NCBI GenBank assembly: GCA_035547055.1
Contig: DASZVN010000013.1
Span: forward strand, 1 to 55,278
Reading direction: 5' to 3'
DNA from: DASZVN01 sp035547055
GTDB taxonomy: Bacteria > Pseudomonadota > Alphaproteobacteria > Rhizobiales > Methylopilaceae
DNA length: 55,278 nt
Under the pieces are notes generated by a model, which worked only from the letters and a program-made list of their open reading frames with translations, did not search any database and was not told where the DNA came from. Below, piece by piece: positions 1 through 6,970 of this stretch (position 1 is the first letter of the stretch; every line of letters starts with the position of its first letter). A program made the position numbers and the translations under genes.

Positions 1-211
1 CCGGCGCGACCGCGCCGTCGGCCAGGGGCTCCATCTGGCCGCCGGAGAACTGGCCCCACCACACGTGGGCGGCCTCCGGGCTGCCGGACAGCCCGACGCA
101 GGTCGGCGCCTGCGGTGGCGGCGGCGGTTCGGCGGCGGCCCTGGTCGCCGCGCCCGTCGCGACAAGCGCCGCGAGGGCGGCCGCCATCCAGATCGCGCGC
201 ATCTCGCTCAT
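1..211 (-). CDS. N-terminal fragment of a small exported protein (cut by window edge)
   Basis: About 70 residues are visible before the frame runs off the left edge. Translation begins MSEMRAIWMAAALAALVATG, a basic start followed by a hydrophobic alanine-rich core, then an AAAEPPPPP stretch. This looks like a Sec signal peptide with a proline-rich mature start. The mature part contains a lone Cys and the segment HVWWGQFSGGQMEPLADG. ATG at 211 is chosen because AAGGA lies 9 bases upstream; ATG at 202 is an in-frame alternative. I do not recognise the family. The frame is fully open to the edge. Confidence 0.5.
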   Translation of the reverse strand, partial: MSEMRAIWMAAALAALVATGAATRAAAEPPPPPQAPTCVGLSGSPEAAHVWWGQFSGGQMEPLADGAVAP

Positions 212-261
212 CCTCGCTGGTCCTTCGCCGCCTCAACGCGCCGGCCGCGCCGCCGGCTCCC

Positions 262-633
262 TCACAGCAACTGGTCGAGGCCGGGAATGGCGCCGACGAT
301 CTCGCCCATCACGTCCTCGCCGGCCTTGGCGCGGCCATAGGCCAGGAGCTCCTGCGCCAGCACCTTGATCTGCGCGAACGACAGGCCGAGGCCGGACAGC
401 TCGTTGAAGGTCGCCATCGCGCCCATGCCGCCGAAGCCGGCGGCGTCGGGAAAGCCGCCCTGGCCCTCGTTCTCGACCATCTCGCGGGCGCCCGGCATGG
501 CGTCGAACAGCGCCTTCACCTTGTCCTCCGGGGCTTCCCGGGCGATGAAGGCCAGCACGACCCGCACGGCCTTGTGCGCGGTCGCGGCATCCAGATTGGC
601 GGCGGCCGCGACCTTGTCGACGAGGTCCTGCAT
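262..633 (-). CDS. DUF2267-like small helical protein
   Basis: A 123-residue soluble protein with no signal peptide or membrane segment. The N-terminal half (MQDLVDKVAAAANLDAATAHKAV and on to a run resembling LAFIAREAPEDKVKALFDAMPG) has the pattern of DUF2267, whose members have a helix, 'GL..ATAHKA', and a helix ending near a MPG turn. The middle is glycine-rich (GFPDAAGFGGMGAM) and the C-terminus is helical. AAGGA six bases before the ATG supports the start. The biochemical role of the family is unknown. The gene stands alone, transcribed leftward toward the exported-protein gene. Confidence 0.6.
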   Translation of the reverse strand: MQDLVDKVAAAANLDAATAHKAVRVVLAFIAREAPEDKVKALFDAMPGAREMVENEGQGGFPDAAGFGGMGAMATFNELSGLGLSFAQIKVLAQELLAYGRAKAGEDVMGEIVGAIPGLDQLL

Positions 634-740
634 AGGCTGTCCTTCCCCTTTTGGCGAGGCTGGCGAGTGTGCCGGCCCGTGGATGCGAACACAAGGCGGC
701 GGGATATGCTAGAACCCGCCGCGGATTTGGTCGGGCTTCG

Positions 741-834
741 CCGTCATTGCGAGCGAAGCGAAGCAATCCAGGGGGCCGGGCGACGCGCCAGCGGCCCCTG
801 GATTGCTTCGTCGCTGCGCTCCTCGCAATGACGG
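741..834. repeat. Palindromic intergenic repeat, family A, copy 1
   Basis: A long inverted repeat whose left arm starts CCGTCATTGCGAGCGAAGCG and continues into AAGCAATCCAGG, and whose right arm is close to its reverse complement, ending CTCCTCGCAATGACGG. The centre is a short GC-rich loop. Near-identical or diverged copies lie at 14427-14521, 3701-3776 and 52984-53088, all between genes. The fold would be a roughly 40 bp imperfect hairpin in DNA or RNA. Confidence 0.9.
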
Positions 835-900
835 TGAGAGCCTGGCTGCCGACAGAAAAGGCGCTGCCCGCGCCGCTGTGCCCCCACGGGAGAGATGCCG

Positions 901-2292
901 ATGGCCGCCGCAATCGATGCCGTGCTGGGTCGCCTCGACCGCGACTTCGACCAGGCGCTGGCGCGGCTGCTCGGCTTCCTCGCCATCCCCTCGGTCTCGA
1001 CCGACAAAGCCTATGCCGCGGAGTGCCGCCGCGCCGCCGAATGGTCGGCCGCCCAGCTTCGCGACATCGGCTTTACCGCCCGGATCGACGAGACACCCGG
1101 CCAGCCGATGGTGGTCGGCCGCCGCGCGGTCGCCGGCGCCCGCCGCCACGTTCTGTTCTATGGCCATTACGACGTCCAGCCGCCGGACCCGCTGGCGCTC
1201 TGGACCAACCCGCCGTTCGCGCCGCGGGTCGCCGAGGGGCCGCGCGGTCCGCAGCTCCAGGGCCGCGGCACCTCCGACGACAAGGGCCAGCTCATGACCT
1301 TCCTGGAGGCGGCCCGGGCGTGGCGCGCCGTCGCGGGCGAGCTTCCGGTGACCGTCACGGTGCTGCTCGAGGGCGAGGAGGAGACCGGCAGCCCCTCGCT
1401 CGCGCCCTATCTCGCCGCCCACCGCGAGGAGCTCGGCCAGGCCGAGCTGGCCCTGGTCTGCGACACCACGCAATGGAACGCCGAGACGCCCGCCATCACG
1501 ACGAGCCTCCGCGGCCTCCTGCTCGAGGAGGTGACGGTGACGACCGCGAGCCGCGACCTTCACTCCGGCATGTATGGCGGCCCGGCGCTGAACCCGATCC
1601 ACGTGCTCGCCGCCCTGGTCGCCGGCCTCCACGATGCCGAGGGTCGCGTCACGGTGCCGGGCTTCTACGACGGCGTCGCCGCGGTGCCGGAGGCGGTGAA
1701 GGCGCAATGGCGCGGGCTCGGCTTCGACGAGAAGGCGTTCCTCGGCGAGGCCGGGCTGGCCGCGGTCTCCGGCGAAAAGGGCCGCGACGTCCTGGAGCTG
1801 CTCTGGGCGCGGCCGACCTGCGACGTGAACGGCATCAAGGGCGGCTATCTCGGCGAGGGCTCGAAGACCATCGTCCCGGCCCAGGCTTCCGCCAAGGTGT
1901 CGTTCCGCCTCGTGCCCGGGCAGGATCCGCTCAAGCTGCGCGACGCGTTCCGCGCGTTCGTGACGGAGAAGCTGCCGGCCGGCGCCCGCGTCGATTTCGT
2001 CTCGCACGGCGCGAGCCCGGGGCTGCAGCTTCCGCTCGAAAGCCCTTACATCGCGGCGGCGTCGAAGGCGCTCTCCGCCGAGTGGGGCCGGCAGGCGATC
2101 CTGATGGGCTGCGGCGCGTCGATCCCGATCGTCGGCTCGTTCAAGCGCGACCTCGGCATGGACGCGCTGATGGTCGGCTTCGCGCTCGACGACGACCGCA
2201 TCCATTCGCCCAACGAGAAATACGAGCTGCGCGCCTTCCAGAAGGGCGCGCGCTCGTGGGCCCGCATCCTCGGCGCGCTGGCCGAGGCTTGA
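901..2292 (+). CDS. M20 family metallopeptidase (dipeptidase / ArgE-DapE-ACY1 family)
   Basis: A 463-residue cytoplasmic di-zinc hydrolase, probably a dipeptidase or amidohydrolase of small peptides. Motifs in order from the chosen start: FYGHYDVQPP near residue 86 (first zinc His89 and the conserved Asp91), GRGTSDDKGQ near 121 (bridging Asp), LEGEEETGS near 156 (catalytic Glu-Glu pair), HSGMYGGPALNP starting the lid/dimerisation domain, and a C-terminal IHSPNEKYEL with the last zinc-ligand His. Length fits the roughly 450-residue M20 dipeptidases. Two in-frame ATGs occur, at 895 and 901; GGGAG ends 8 bases before 901 but only 2 before 895, so 901 is preferred. Substrate cannot be deduced from sequence. 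Confidence 0.9.
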   Translation: MAAAIDAVLGRLDRDFDQALARLLGFLAIPSVSTDKAYAAECRRAAEWSAAQLRDIGFTARIDETPGQPMVVGRRAVAGARRHVLFYGHYDVQPPDPLALWTNPPFAPRVAEGPRGPQLQGRGTSDDKGQLMTFLEAARAWRAVAGELPVTVTVLLEGEEETGSPSLAPYLAAHREELGQAELALVCDTTQWNAETPAITTSLRGLLLEEVTVTTASRDLHSGMYGGPALNPIHVLAALVAGLHDAEGRVTVPGFYDGVAAVPEAVKAQWRGLGFDEKAFLGEAGLAAVSGEKGRDVLELLWARPTCDVNGIKGGYLGEGSKTIVPAQASAKVSFRLVPGQDPLKLRDAFRAFVTEKLPAGARVDFVSHGASPGLQLPLESPYIAAASKALSAEWGRQAILMGCGASIPIVGSFKRDLGMDALMVGFALDDDRIHSPNEKYELRAFQKGARSWARILGALAEA

Positions 2293-2312
2293 GGTCATGG
2301 TCTTCCGGCCAC

Positions 2313-2410
2313 CCCTCGTCATGGCCGGGCTTGTCCCGGCCATCCACGACTTCCTTCAGCCGCGGTGTCGCGAACTCGTAGATGCCCGGACCAAGTCCGG
2401 GCATGAGGGG
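2313..2410. repeat. Palindromic intergenic repeat, family B, copy 1
   Basis: An inverted repeat between the M20 gene and folP. The left arm reads CCCTCGTCATGGCCGGGCTT then GTCCCGGCCATCCACGA. The right arm ends GGACCAAGTCCGGGCATGAG, near the reverse complement. Each arm is itself a small hairpin (GGCCGGG-CTTGT-CCCGGCC). A second copy lies at 19289-19384. Confidence 0.85.
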
Positions 2411-2421
2411 CGGAGCAGGCG

Positions 2422-3255
2422 GTGACGATGCGCGCGCAGTGGGCGATCCGCGGCGGGACGCTGCCGATCGGGGGGCGCACTCTCCTGATGGGCATCCTCA
2501 ACGTCACGCCGGATTCCTTCTCCGATGGCGGCCGCTTCCTCGCGCCGGAGGCGGCGCTGGCCCACGGCGAGACGCTGGCCGCGGAGGGCGCCGACATCCT
2601 CGACGTCGGCGGCGAATCGACCCGGCCAGGCTCGGCCCAGGTCGACGCCGAGGAGGAGCTGGCGCGGGTGCTGCCGATCGTCCAGGCGCTCGCCGGGCGG
2701 CTTGCCGTCCCGGTGTCGATCGACACCTACAAGGCGGGTGTCGCCGCCGCTGCCGTCGAAGCCGGCGCGCGGATCGTCAACGACGTCTGGGGCTTCCAGC
2801 GCGATCCCGACATCGCCCGGATCGCCGCCGATAGCGGCGCCGGCGTCGTCCTCATGCACAACAGGCTGAAGTTCGACACCGCGGTCGACATGCTGGCCGA
2901 GGTGAAGGACTTTCTCGCCCGCTCGCTCGACGTCGCGCTCGGGGCGGGAGTTCGCGAGGAGGCGATCGTGCTGGATCCCGGGATCGGCTTCGGCAAGACG
3001 ACGGAGCAGGACCTGATGCTGATCGGCCGGATCGGCGACATTCGCGCCATGGGCTTTCCGGTGCTGCTCGGCGCGTCGCGCAAGAAGTTCATCGGCCGCC
3101 TGACCGACCAGCCCGACCCGATGCGCCGGCTCGGCGGCACGCTCGGCGCCCACCTGATGGGCGTCGCCGCCGGCGCCGACATCGTCCGCGCCCACGACGT
3201 CGCCGCCCATCGCGACGCCCTGACCGTGCTCGACGCCATCCGGGCCGCGGCATGA
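2422..3255 (+). CDS. folP: Dihydropteroate synthase
   Basis: Condenses p-aminobenzoate with 6-hydroxymethyl-dihydropterin pyrophosphate to dihydropteroate in folate synthesis; this is the sulfonamide target. The 277 residues show all hallmark loops: MGILNVTPDSFSDGG near residue 24 (loop 1), DVGGESTRPGS (loop 2), SIDTYKAGVA, NDVWGF, a GIGFGKT segment and LLGASRKKFIG. It is a TIM barrel of normal family length. GTG at 2422 is chosen, with GGAG six bases upstream; ATG at 2428 is an alternative. It overlaps folB by 4 bases (ATGA), so the two are translationally coupled. Confidence 0.97.
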   Translation: MTMRAQWAIRGGTLPIGGRTLLMGILNVTPDSFSDGGRFLAPEAALAHGETLAAEGADILDVGGESTRPGSAQVDAEEELARVLPIVQALAGRLAVPVSIDTYKAGVAAAAVEAGARIVNDVWGFQRDPDIARIAADSGAGVVLMHNRLKFDTAVDMLAEVKDFLARSLDVALGAGVREEAIVLDPGIGFGKTTEQDLMLIGRIGDIRAMGFPVLLGASRKKFIGRLTDQPDPMRRLGGTLGAHLMGVAAGADIVRAHDVAAHRDALTVLDAIRAAA

Positions 3256-3614
3256 GCGACCGCATCGCCATCCGCGGCCTCGCGCTCTACGCCCATCACG
3301 GCGCGCTGGAGGGCGAGCGCGCGATCGGCCAGCGCTTCGTGCTCGACCTCGTGATCGAGACCGATTTCGCCGACGCCGCACGCTCCGGCCGGGTCGAGGA
3401 GACGATCGACTACGGCGCCGTGGTCGAGGTCGCGACCGCGGCCTTTCTGGAGCGCACCGAGGCGCTGATCGAGGTGCTCGCGGTCCGGATCGCGGAGCGC
3501 ATCCTGGGCCGCTTCCCGCGTGCCGCCGCAGCCGAGGTGACGGTGCGCAAGCCCGGCGCCCCGGTCGCCGCCATCTTCGACTGGGCCGAGGTGACCGCGC
3601 GGCGAAGCCGGTGA
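3252..3614 (+). CDS. folB: Dihydroneopterin aldolase
   Basis: Cleaves 7,8-dihydroneopterin to 6-hydroxymethyl-7,8-dihydropterin and glycolaldehyde, the step two before FolP. The 120 residues contain the family's YAHHGALEGERAIGQRF opening, ETIDYGAVV (substrate-binding Tyr region), and the C-terminal VRKPGAPV with the catalytic Lys. Length and motifs are typical. It starts inside the folP stop (ATGA). folK, which often follows in alphaproteobacteria, is absent: palindromic repeats and then an oppositely oriented gene follow. Confidence 0.96.
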   Translation: MSDRIAIRGLALYAHHGALEGERAIGQRFVLDLVIETDFADAARSGRVEETIDYGAVVEVATAAFLERTEALIEVLAVRIAERILGRFPRAAAAEVTVRKPGAPVAAIFDWAEVTARRSR

Positions 3615-3624
3615 CAGCGAGTCC

Positions 3625-3687
3625 TGTAGGGTAGGCAAGCTTTTGCTTGCCCACGACGGGGGCATCGGCGAGCCGATGCCCCCCACG
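3625..3687. repeat. Palindromic intergenic repeat, family D, copy 1
   Basis: Begins TGTAGGGTAGGCAAGCTTTT and holds two adjacent hairpins, GGCAAGC-TTTT-GCTTGCC and GGGGGCATCGGC-GA-GCCGATGCCCCC. The GTAGGGT..GGCA head and the GGCATCGGC / GCCGATGCC hairpin recur at 26922-27000 and 42812-42887. It lies just downstream of folB, so it could also act as a transcript end, but no T-run follows. Confidence 0.8.
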
Positions 3688-3700
3688 GCGGCTGACGATG

Positions 3701-3776
3701 CCGTCATCGCGAGCGAGGCGATCCAGAGCCACGGCGCGGCGCTGGCCGCCCCTGGATTGTGTCGTCGCGACGACGG
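3701..3776. repeat. Palindromic intergenic repeat, family A, diverged copy
   Basis: Starts CCGTCATCGCGAGCGAGGCG, continues ATCCAGAG, and returns with CTGGATTGTGTCGTCGCGAC. It is the same layout as the copy at 741-834, shortened and with several substitutions. It abuts the family D element and the 3' end of the DUF3775 gene. Confidence 0.7.
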
Positions 3777-3782
3777 CCCGCG

Positions 3783-4169
3783 CTACTCCTCCTCGGCGTC
3801 GCCGACTTCGGCCAGCCCGTCCTCGATCAGGTCGCCGAGCATCGGCGTCGCGGCGAGGTCGACCAGCGCGTGGTCGTCGAGGCTTTCGTGCGCCTCGGCC
3901 AGCGCATGCTCCCAGTCGCCGCCGCCATAGTCGCCGCGGCCGATCATGACCAGCGCCAGAAGCTCCGCGCGCTCATCTGCGTTCAGGCCGAAGAGCACCG
4001 CCCGCAGCTCGCTTTCGGTCGGGTTGTCGGGGGTTCCCTCGATCACCTCGCGCTCGTCGTCGTCCGCGGGGTTGTTGCCGTCGTCCAGTCCCGACGGCGC
4101 AACCTCGGCGTCGAACTCGCGGGCCTTGGCGACGATGTACTCGATCTTCGACAATGGCATCTCGACCAT
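3783..4169 (-). CDS. DUF3775 family protein
   Basis: A 128-residue acidic protein. The N-terminus MVEMPLSKIEYIVAKAREFD followed by a segment with GLDDGNNPADDD matches the usual DUF3775 pattern (a helix with VxKAREFDxKV, then an acidic linker before a helical C-terminal half). The C-terminal half (LNADERAELLALVMIGRGDY) is also typical, with HALVDLAATPMLGDLIEDGLAE at the end. Function unknown; largely confined to alphaproteobacteria. An upstream extension is open but runs through the palindromic element at 4277-4373, so ATG 4169 (or 4160) is preferred. Confidence 0.8.
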   Translation of the reverse strand: MVEMPLSKIEYIVAKAREFDAEVAPSGLDDGNNPADDDEREVIEGTPDNPTESELRAVLFGLNADERAELLALVMIGRGDYGGGDWEHALAEAHESLDDHALVDLAATPMLGDLIEDGLAEVGDAEEE

Positions 4170-4276
4170 GGGAGGGCAGCCTCGGCTCGTTCCGTTGCGC
4201 CAATAAGGCATGGACGGGCGCCGGGGTTCCTGCCGCGGCTGGAGCAAACGGCCGGGACGGCCGACACTCGTCTCCA

Positions 4277-4373
4277 GAGCAGGATGCCTTCTTCGAGTCG
4301 CCATCCTGCTCCGGGTCCTTGTTTGAGCATGATCTTTTCCGAAAACCGCTGCACACTTTTCGGGATCATGCTC
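4277..4373. repeat. Double palindromic element, family F (GAGCATGATC type)
   Basis: Two consecutive hairpins. The first is GAGCAGGATG (4277-4286) with CATCCTGCTC (4302-4311). The second is GAGCATGATC (4325-4334) with GATCATGCTC (4364-4373), whose inner part TTTTCCGAAAACC is AT-richer than the surroundings. This GAGCATGATCTTTTCCGAAAA element is, from memory, a common intergenic repeat in Hyphomicrobiales genomes. It sits immediately before the Shine-Dalgarno of the alcohol dehydrogenase gene and between divergent genes, so it may contribute promoter or regulatory sequence. Confidence 0.8.
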
Positions 4374-4390
4374 CAAAGAAGGAGGCCGAC

Positions 4391-5374
4391 ATGCACGCGA
4401 TGGTGCTCGACCGGCCCGGCGAGGCGCTGGTCCCCCGCGAGCTTCCCGACCCAGAGCCGAGTCCGGGCGAAATCCGGGTCCGCGTCGCGGCCTGCGGCGT
4501 CTGCCGCACCGACCTCCACGTCGTCGACGGCGAGCTCGCCGAGCCGAAGCTGCCGCTGGTGCCGGGCCACGAGATCGTCGGCCGGGTCGACCGGATCGGG
4601 GATGGGGTCGCCGGCTTCCGGGTCGGCGAGCGGGTCGGCATCCCCTGGCTCGGCCATACCTGCGGGGTCTGCCGCTATTGCCTGGGCGGCCGCGAGAATC
4701 TCTGCGACCGCCCGCTCTTCACCGGCTACACCCGCGACGGCGGCTATGCCGGCCTCGCCGTCGCCGACGCGCGCTTCGCCTTTCCGCTGGGCGAGGACGG
4801 CAGCGACGTGGCGCTGGCGCCGCTCCTCTGCGCGGGGCTGATCGGCTGGCGCGCGCTGGTGCGGGCGGGGGAGGCCGAGCATCTCGGCCTCTACGGGTTT
4901 GGCGCCGCCGCCCACATCGTCGCGCAGGTGGCGCGCTGGCAGGGCCGCAAGGTCTATGCCTTCACGAAGCCCGCCGACGCCGCCGGGCAGGCTTTCGCCC
5001 GTGGCCTCGGGGCCGTGTGGGCGGGAAGCTCGGAGGCGCCACCGCCTCATCTCCTCGACGCCGCCATCCTCTTCGCGCCGGTCGGAGCGCTGGTGCCGGC
5101 GGCCCTGAAAGCGGTCCGCAAGGGCGGCCGCGTCGTCTGCGCCGGCATCCACATGAGCGACATCCCGCGCTTCTCCTACGACCTCCTGTGGGAGGAGCGC
5201 GAGCTGGTGTCGGTCGCCAACCTGACGCGCCGGGACGGCGTCGACTTTCTCGCCGTGGCGCCGAAGGCCGGGATCGTCACGACGACGCGGCCCTATCCGC
5301 TCGCCGAGGCCAACGCCGCCCTCGACGACCTGCGCCACGGCCGCTTCGAGGGAGCGGCGGTGCTGGTGCCGTGA
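4391..5374 (+). CDS. Zinc-dependent alcohol dehydrogenase (MDR superfamily, AdhA/AdhP-like)
   Basis: An NAD(P)-dependent medium-chain dehydrogenase of 327 residues. Catalytic zinc ligands are visible: Cys38 in ACGVCRTD and His60-Glu61 in VPGHEIVG. The structural zinc lobe CGVCRYCLGGRENLC supplies Cys91, Cys94, Cys97 and Cys105. The nucleotide-binding fold begins LGLYGFGAAAHI and the substrate domain is typical of the COG1064 class. GGAGG five bases before the ATG at 4391 fixes the start. The gene is monocistronic, with repeats on both sides. Substrate range is not determinable; primary alcohols or cinnamyl-type aldehydes are usual for the class. Confidence 0.9.
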   Translation: MHAMVLDRPGEALVPRELPDPEPSPGEIRVRVAACGVCRTDLHVVDGELAEPKLPLVPGHEIVGRVDRIGDGVAGFRVGERVGIPWLGHTCGVCRYCLGGRENLCDRPLFTGYTRDGGYAGLAVADARFAFPLGEDGSDVALAPLLCAGLIGWRALVRAGEAEHLGLYGFGAAAHIVAQVARWQGRKVYAFTKPADAAGQAFARGLGAVWAGSSEAPPPHLLDAAILFAPVGALVPAALKAVRKGGRVVCAGIHMSDIPRFSYDLLWEERELVSVANLTRRDGVDFLAVAPKAGIVTTTRPYPLAEANAALDDLRHGRFEGAAVLVP

Positions 5375-5402
5375 TCACGCGTCCGGTTTTCCGCCTCTCG
5401 AG

Positions 5403-5504
5403 CTGTCATCCCGGCCCGAAGCGAAGCGGAGAGCCGGGATCCGGGGACGTGCGCGCTGCCTGGGACCGGATCCCGGATCGCGCGGCGGGCGTCCGGGATG
5501 ACGG
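5403..5504. repeat. Palindromic intergenic repeat, family C
   Basis: The left arm is CTGTCATCCCGGCCCGAAGC followed by a GCGGAGAGCCGGGATCCGG segment. The right arm is ACCGGATCCCGG and, after a spacer, GTCCGGGATGACGG. It is a two-level inverted repeat: an outer TGTCATCCCGG/CCGGGATGAC and an inner CCGGGATCCGG/CCGGATCCCGG. It fills the gap between the alcohol dehydrogenase and DUF1810 genes. Confidence 0.8.
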
Positions 5505-5540
5505 GCCGAACGAACGCTCCAATGGCGAGGATCGCACAGG

Positions 5541-5975
5541 ATGACCGACCCCGACCTCGTCCGCTTCATCGAGGCGCAGGACGGCGCGCGCCGGGCGGTG
5601 ACGGCGGAGCTGGAAGCGGGGCGCAAGGCCAGCCACTGGATGTGGTTCGTCTTCCCCCAGCTCGCCGGCCTCGGCCGCAGCCCGGCCGCGCAACGCTACG
5701 CCATCCGCGACCTCGACCGCGCGCGGCGCTATCTCGCCGACCCGGTGCTCGGACCGCGGCTCCGCCACGACGTCGGCCTGATGCTCCGCCATGCCGGCCG
5801 TTCGGCAACGGACATCCTGGGCACGCCCGACGACCTCAAGTTCCGCTCCTGCCTGACGCTGTTCCGCGCCGCCGCGACCCTGCCTGAGGATCGCACCTTC
5901 ATGCAGGCGGCGCTCGATCGCTTCTATGGCGGCGCGGCCGATCCGTTCACCATGGCGCGGCTCGGCGACGGCTAG
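5541..5975 (+). CDS. DUF1810 family protein
   Basis: A 144-residue soluble protein. Features of DUF1810 (sometimes named calpastatin by automated transfer) are clear: an N-terminal DLVRFIEAQDGA, the strongly conserved KASHWMWFVFPQLAGLGRS, then YAIRDLDRARRYLADPVLGP, and a C-terminal region with DDLKFRSCLTLFR. Recent work on relatives links the fold to NADAR-type enzymes acting on N-glycosidic bonds; that is family-level knowledge, not shown here. Length is normal. ATG at 5541 follows AGGA. Confidence 0.85.
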   Translation: MTDPDLVRFIEAQDGARRAVTAELEAGRKASHWMWFVFPQLAGLGRSPAAQRYAIRDLDRARRYLADPVLGPRLRHDVGLMLRHAGRSATDILGTPDDLKFRSCLTLFRAAATLPEDRTFMQAALDRFYGGAADPFTMARLGDG

Positions 5976-6386
5976 CGCCGCCGTCGCCGCGGTGCTGACG
6001 CAAAGTCGCGGGAAAGTGCTTCCGCGTGAGTCGGTGCAACGTTGCCGCGTCGATGGGTGCTGTTTCGCCGTTGCCGCGATGTGACCGTGCGCGGCGACTT
6101 GGTTCGGGCAAGACGGCCGGGGGGCCGCGCCAAGTCGTCGCAGGCGGCTGATTTTCGCTTTCCAGGCTGATCTTGCCGCTATTCACAGCGTCTGCCATGC
6201 GCGTTCGATCGCGGCGGCTTCGTTCTTGATCGGCGCCCGTGGCAAGTCTATTGGTAATCAGGTCGCTCCCAAGCAGATCGCGCGTTTTCGCGACGGGAGT
6301 GGCACCCACCGACCGGGCATGCCGAAGCCGCCGGCGTCGCGCCCGGTCAAGTCGTTCGTCTGCGAGAGAGTAGGACCCGAACCATC
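5976..6386. other. 411-base non-coding stretch upstream of the mucR-like gene
   Basis: No convincing gene on either strand. The right half is less GC-rich than its surroundings and contains a possible sigma70-type pair, TTGATC (6226-6231) and TATTGG (6249-6254), 17 bases apart, facing the mucR-like gene. MucR homologues are usually autoregulated through AT-rich, T-A-step-containing sites in such leaders, so this is a plausible place for them. No riboswitch fold was recognised. Confidence 0.4.
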
Positions 6387-6806
6387 ATGTCGGAGAACGT
6401 TGCCGCGCCGAGCCACGTCGAGCTGGCTGCCGAGATCGTCGCCGCCTATGTCAGCAACAACAGCGTCGCCCAATCCGACATTGGCGCGCTGCTCGGGCAG
6501 GTGCACGCGGCGCTGATGCAGGTGGCGTCGGGTCGGGGCGATGCCGCGCGCGAGGCGCCGAAGCCCGCCGTTCCGATCCGCAAGTCGATCATGCCCGACC
6601 ACATCGTGTGCCTCGAGGACGGCAAGAAGTTCAAGTCGCTGAAGCGGCACCTCCGCACCCGCTACGACATGAGCCCGGAGGAATATCGCGAGAAGTGGGG
6701 GCTGCCGCCCGACTACCCGATGGTCGCGCCCGACTATGCCGAGGCCCGCTCGCGCCTCGCCAAGAAGATGGGCCTCGGCCAGCAGCGCGGCCGCCGCGCG
6801 GCGTAA
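6387..6806 (+). CDS. mucR: MucR/Ros family zinc-finger transcriptional regulator
   Basis: A 139-residue DNA-binding protein of the Ros/MucR family, which are H-NS-like silencers of exopolysaccharide, virulence and cell-cycle genes in Hyphomicrobiales. The N-terminal part (residues 1-60) is the oligomerisation region. The DNA-binding domain begins near residue 68 and contains VCLEDGKKFKSLKRHL, then SPEEYREKWGLPPDYPMVAP and AEARSRLAKKMGLGQ. The zinc site is degenerate: Cys75 and His88 are kept, the second Cys is Asp78, and the distal His-His is Arg92-Tyr93. Such substitutions occur in some Mesorhizobium relatives that fold with altered or no zinc. Usual family length. Confidence 0.93.
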   Translation: MSENVAAPSHVELAAEIVAAYVSNNSVAQSDIGALLGQVHAALMQVASGRGDAAREAPKPAVPIRKSIMPDHIVCLEDGKKFKSLKRHLRTRYDMSPEEYREKWGLPPDYPMVAPDYAEARSRLAKKMGLGQQRGRRAA

Positions 6807-6826
6807 GCAAATCACGGGTGCCGTAA

Positions 6827-6968
6827 CCTCTCACCCGGATCGCCCGCGCTGACGCCCGGGCGATCCGCCCTCTCGCTCTCGGAGGGGTGAAGGCAGGTGC
6901 CGGCGCCCTTCTCACCTCTCCCCGGCGGGGAGAGGTCGAGTCCGGCGCAGCCGGACCGGGTGAGGGGC
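6827..6968. repeat. Palindromic intergenic repeat, family E (CTCTCCCC..GGGGAGAG)
   Basis: Two parts. The first is CCTCTCACCCGGATCGCCCG, returning as CGGGCGATCCG and ending GGAGGGGTGA. The second is CCTCTCCCCGGCGGGGAGAGG (inner hairpin), then GTCCGGC-GCA-GCCGGAC, then CGGGTGAGGGG pairing back to CCCTTCTCACC. It separates the convergent mucR-like and dehalogenase genes, and could end transcripts from either side although T-runs are lacking. Confidence 0.75.
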
Positions 6969-6970
6969 CG

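Noticed and set aside
709..2343. Long leftward open frame (about 540 codons) opposite the M20 gene
   Set aside because: High-GC antisense frame: Arg/Ala/Gly-rich translation without motifs, overlapping a clear M20 enzyme.
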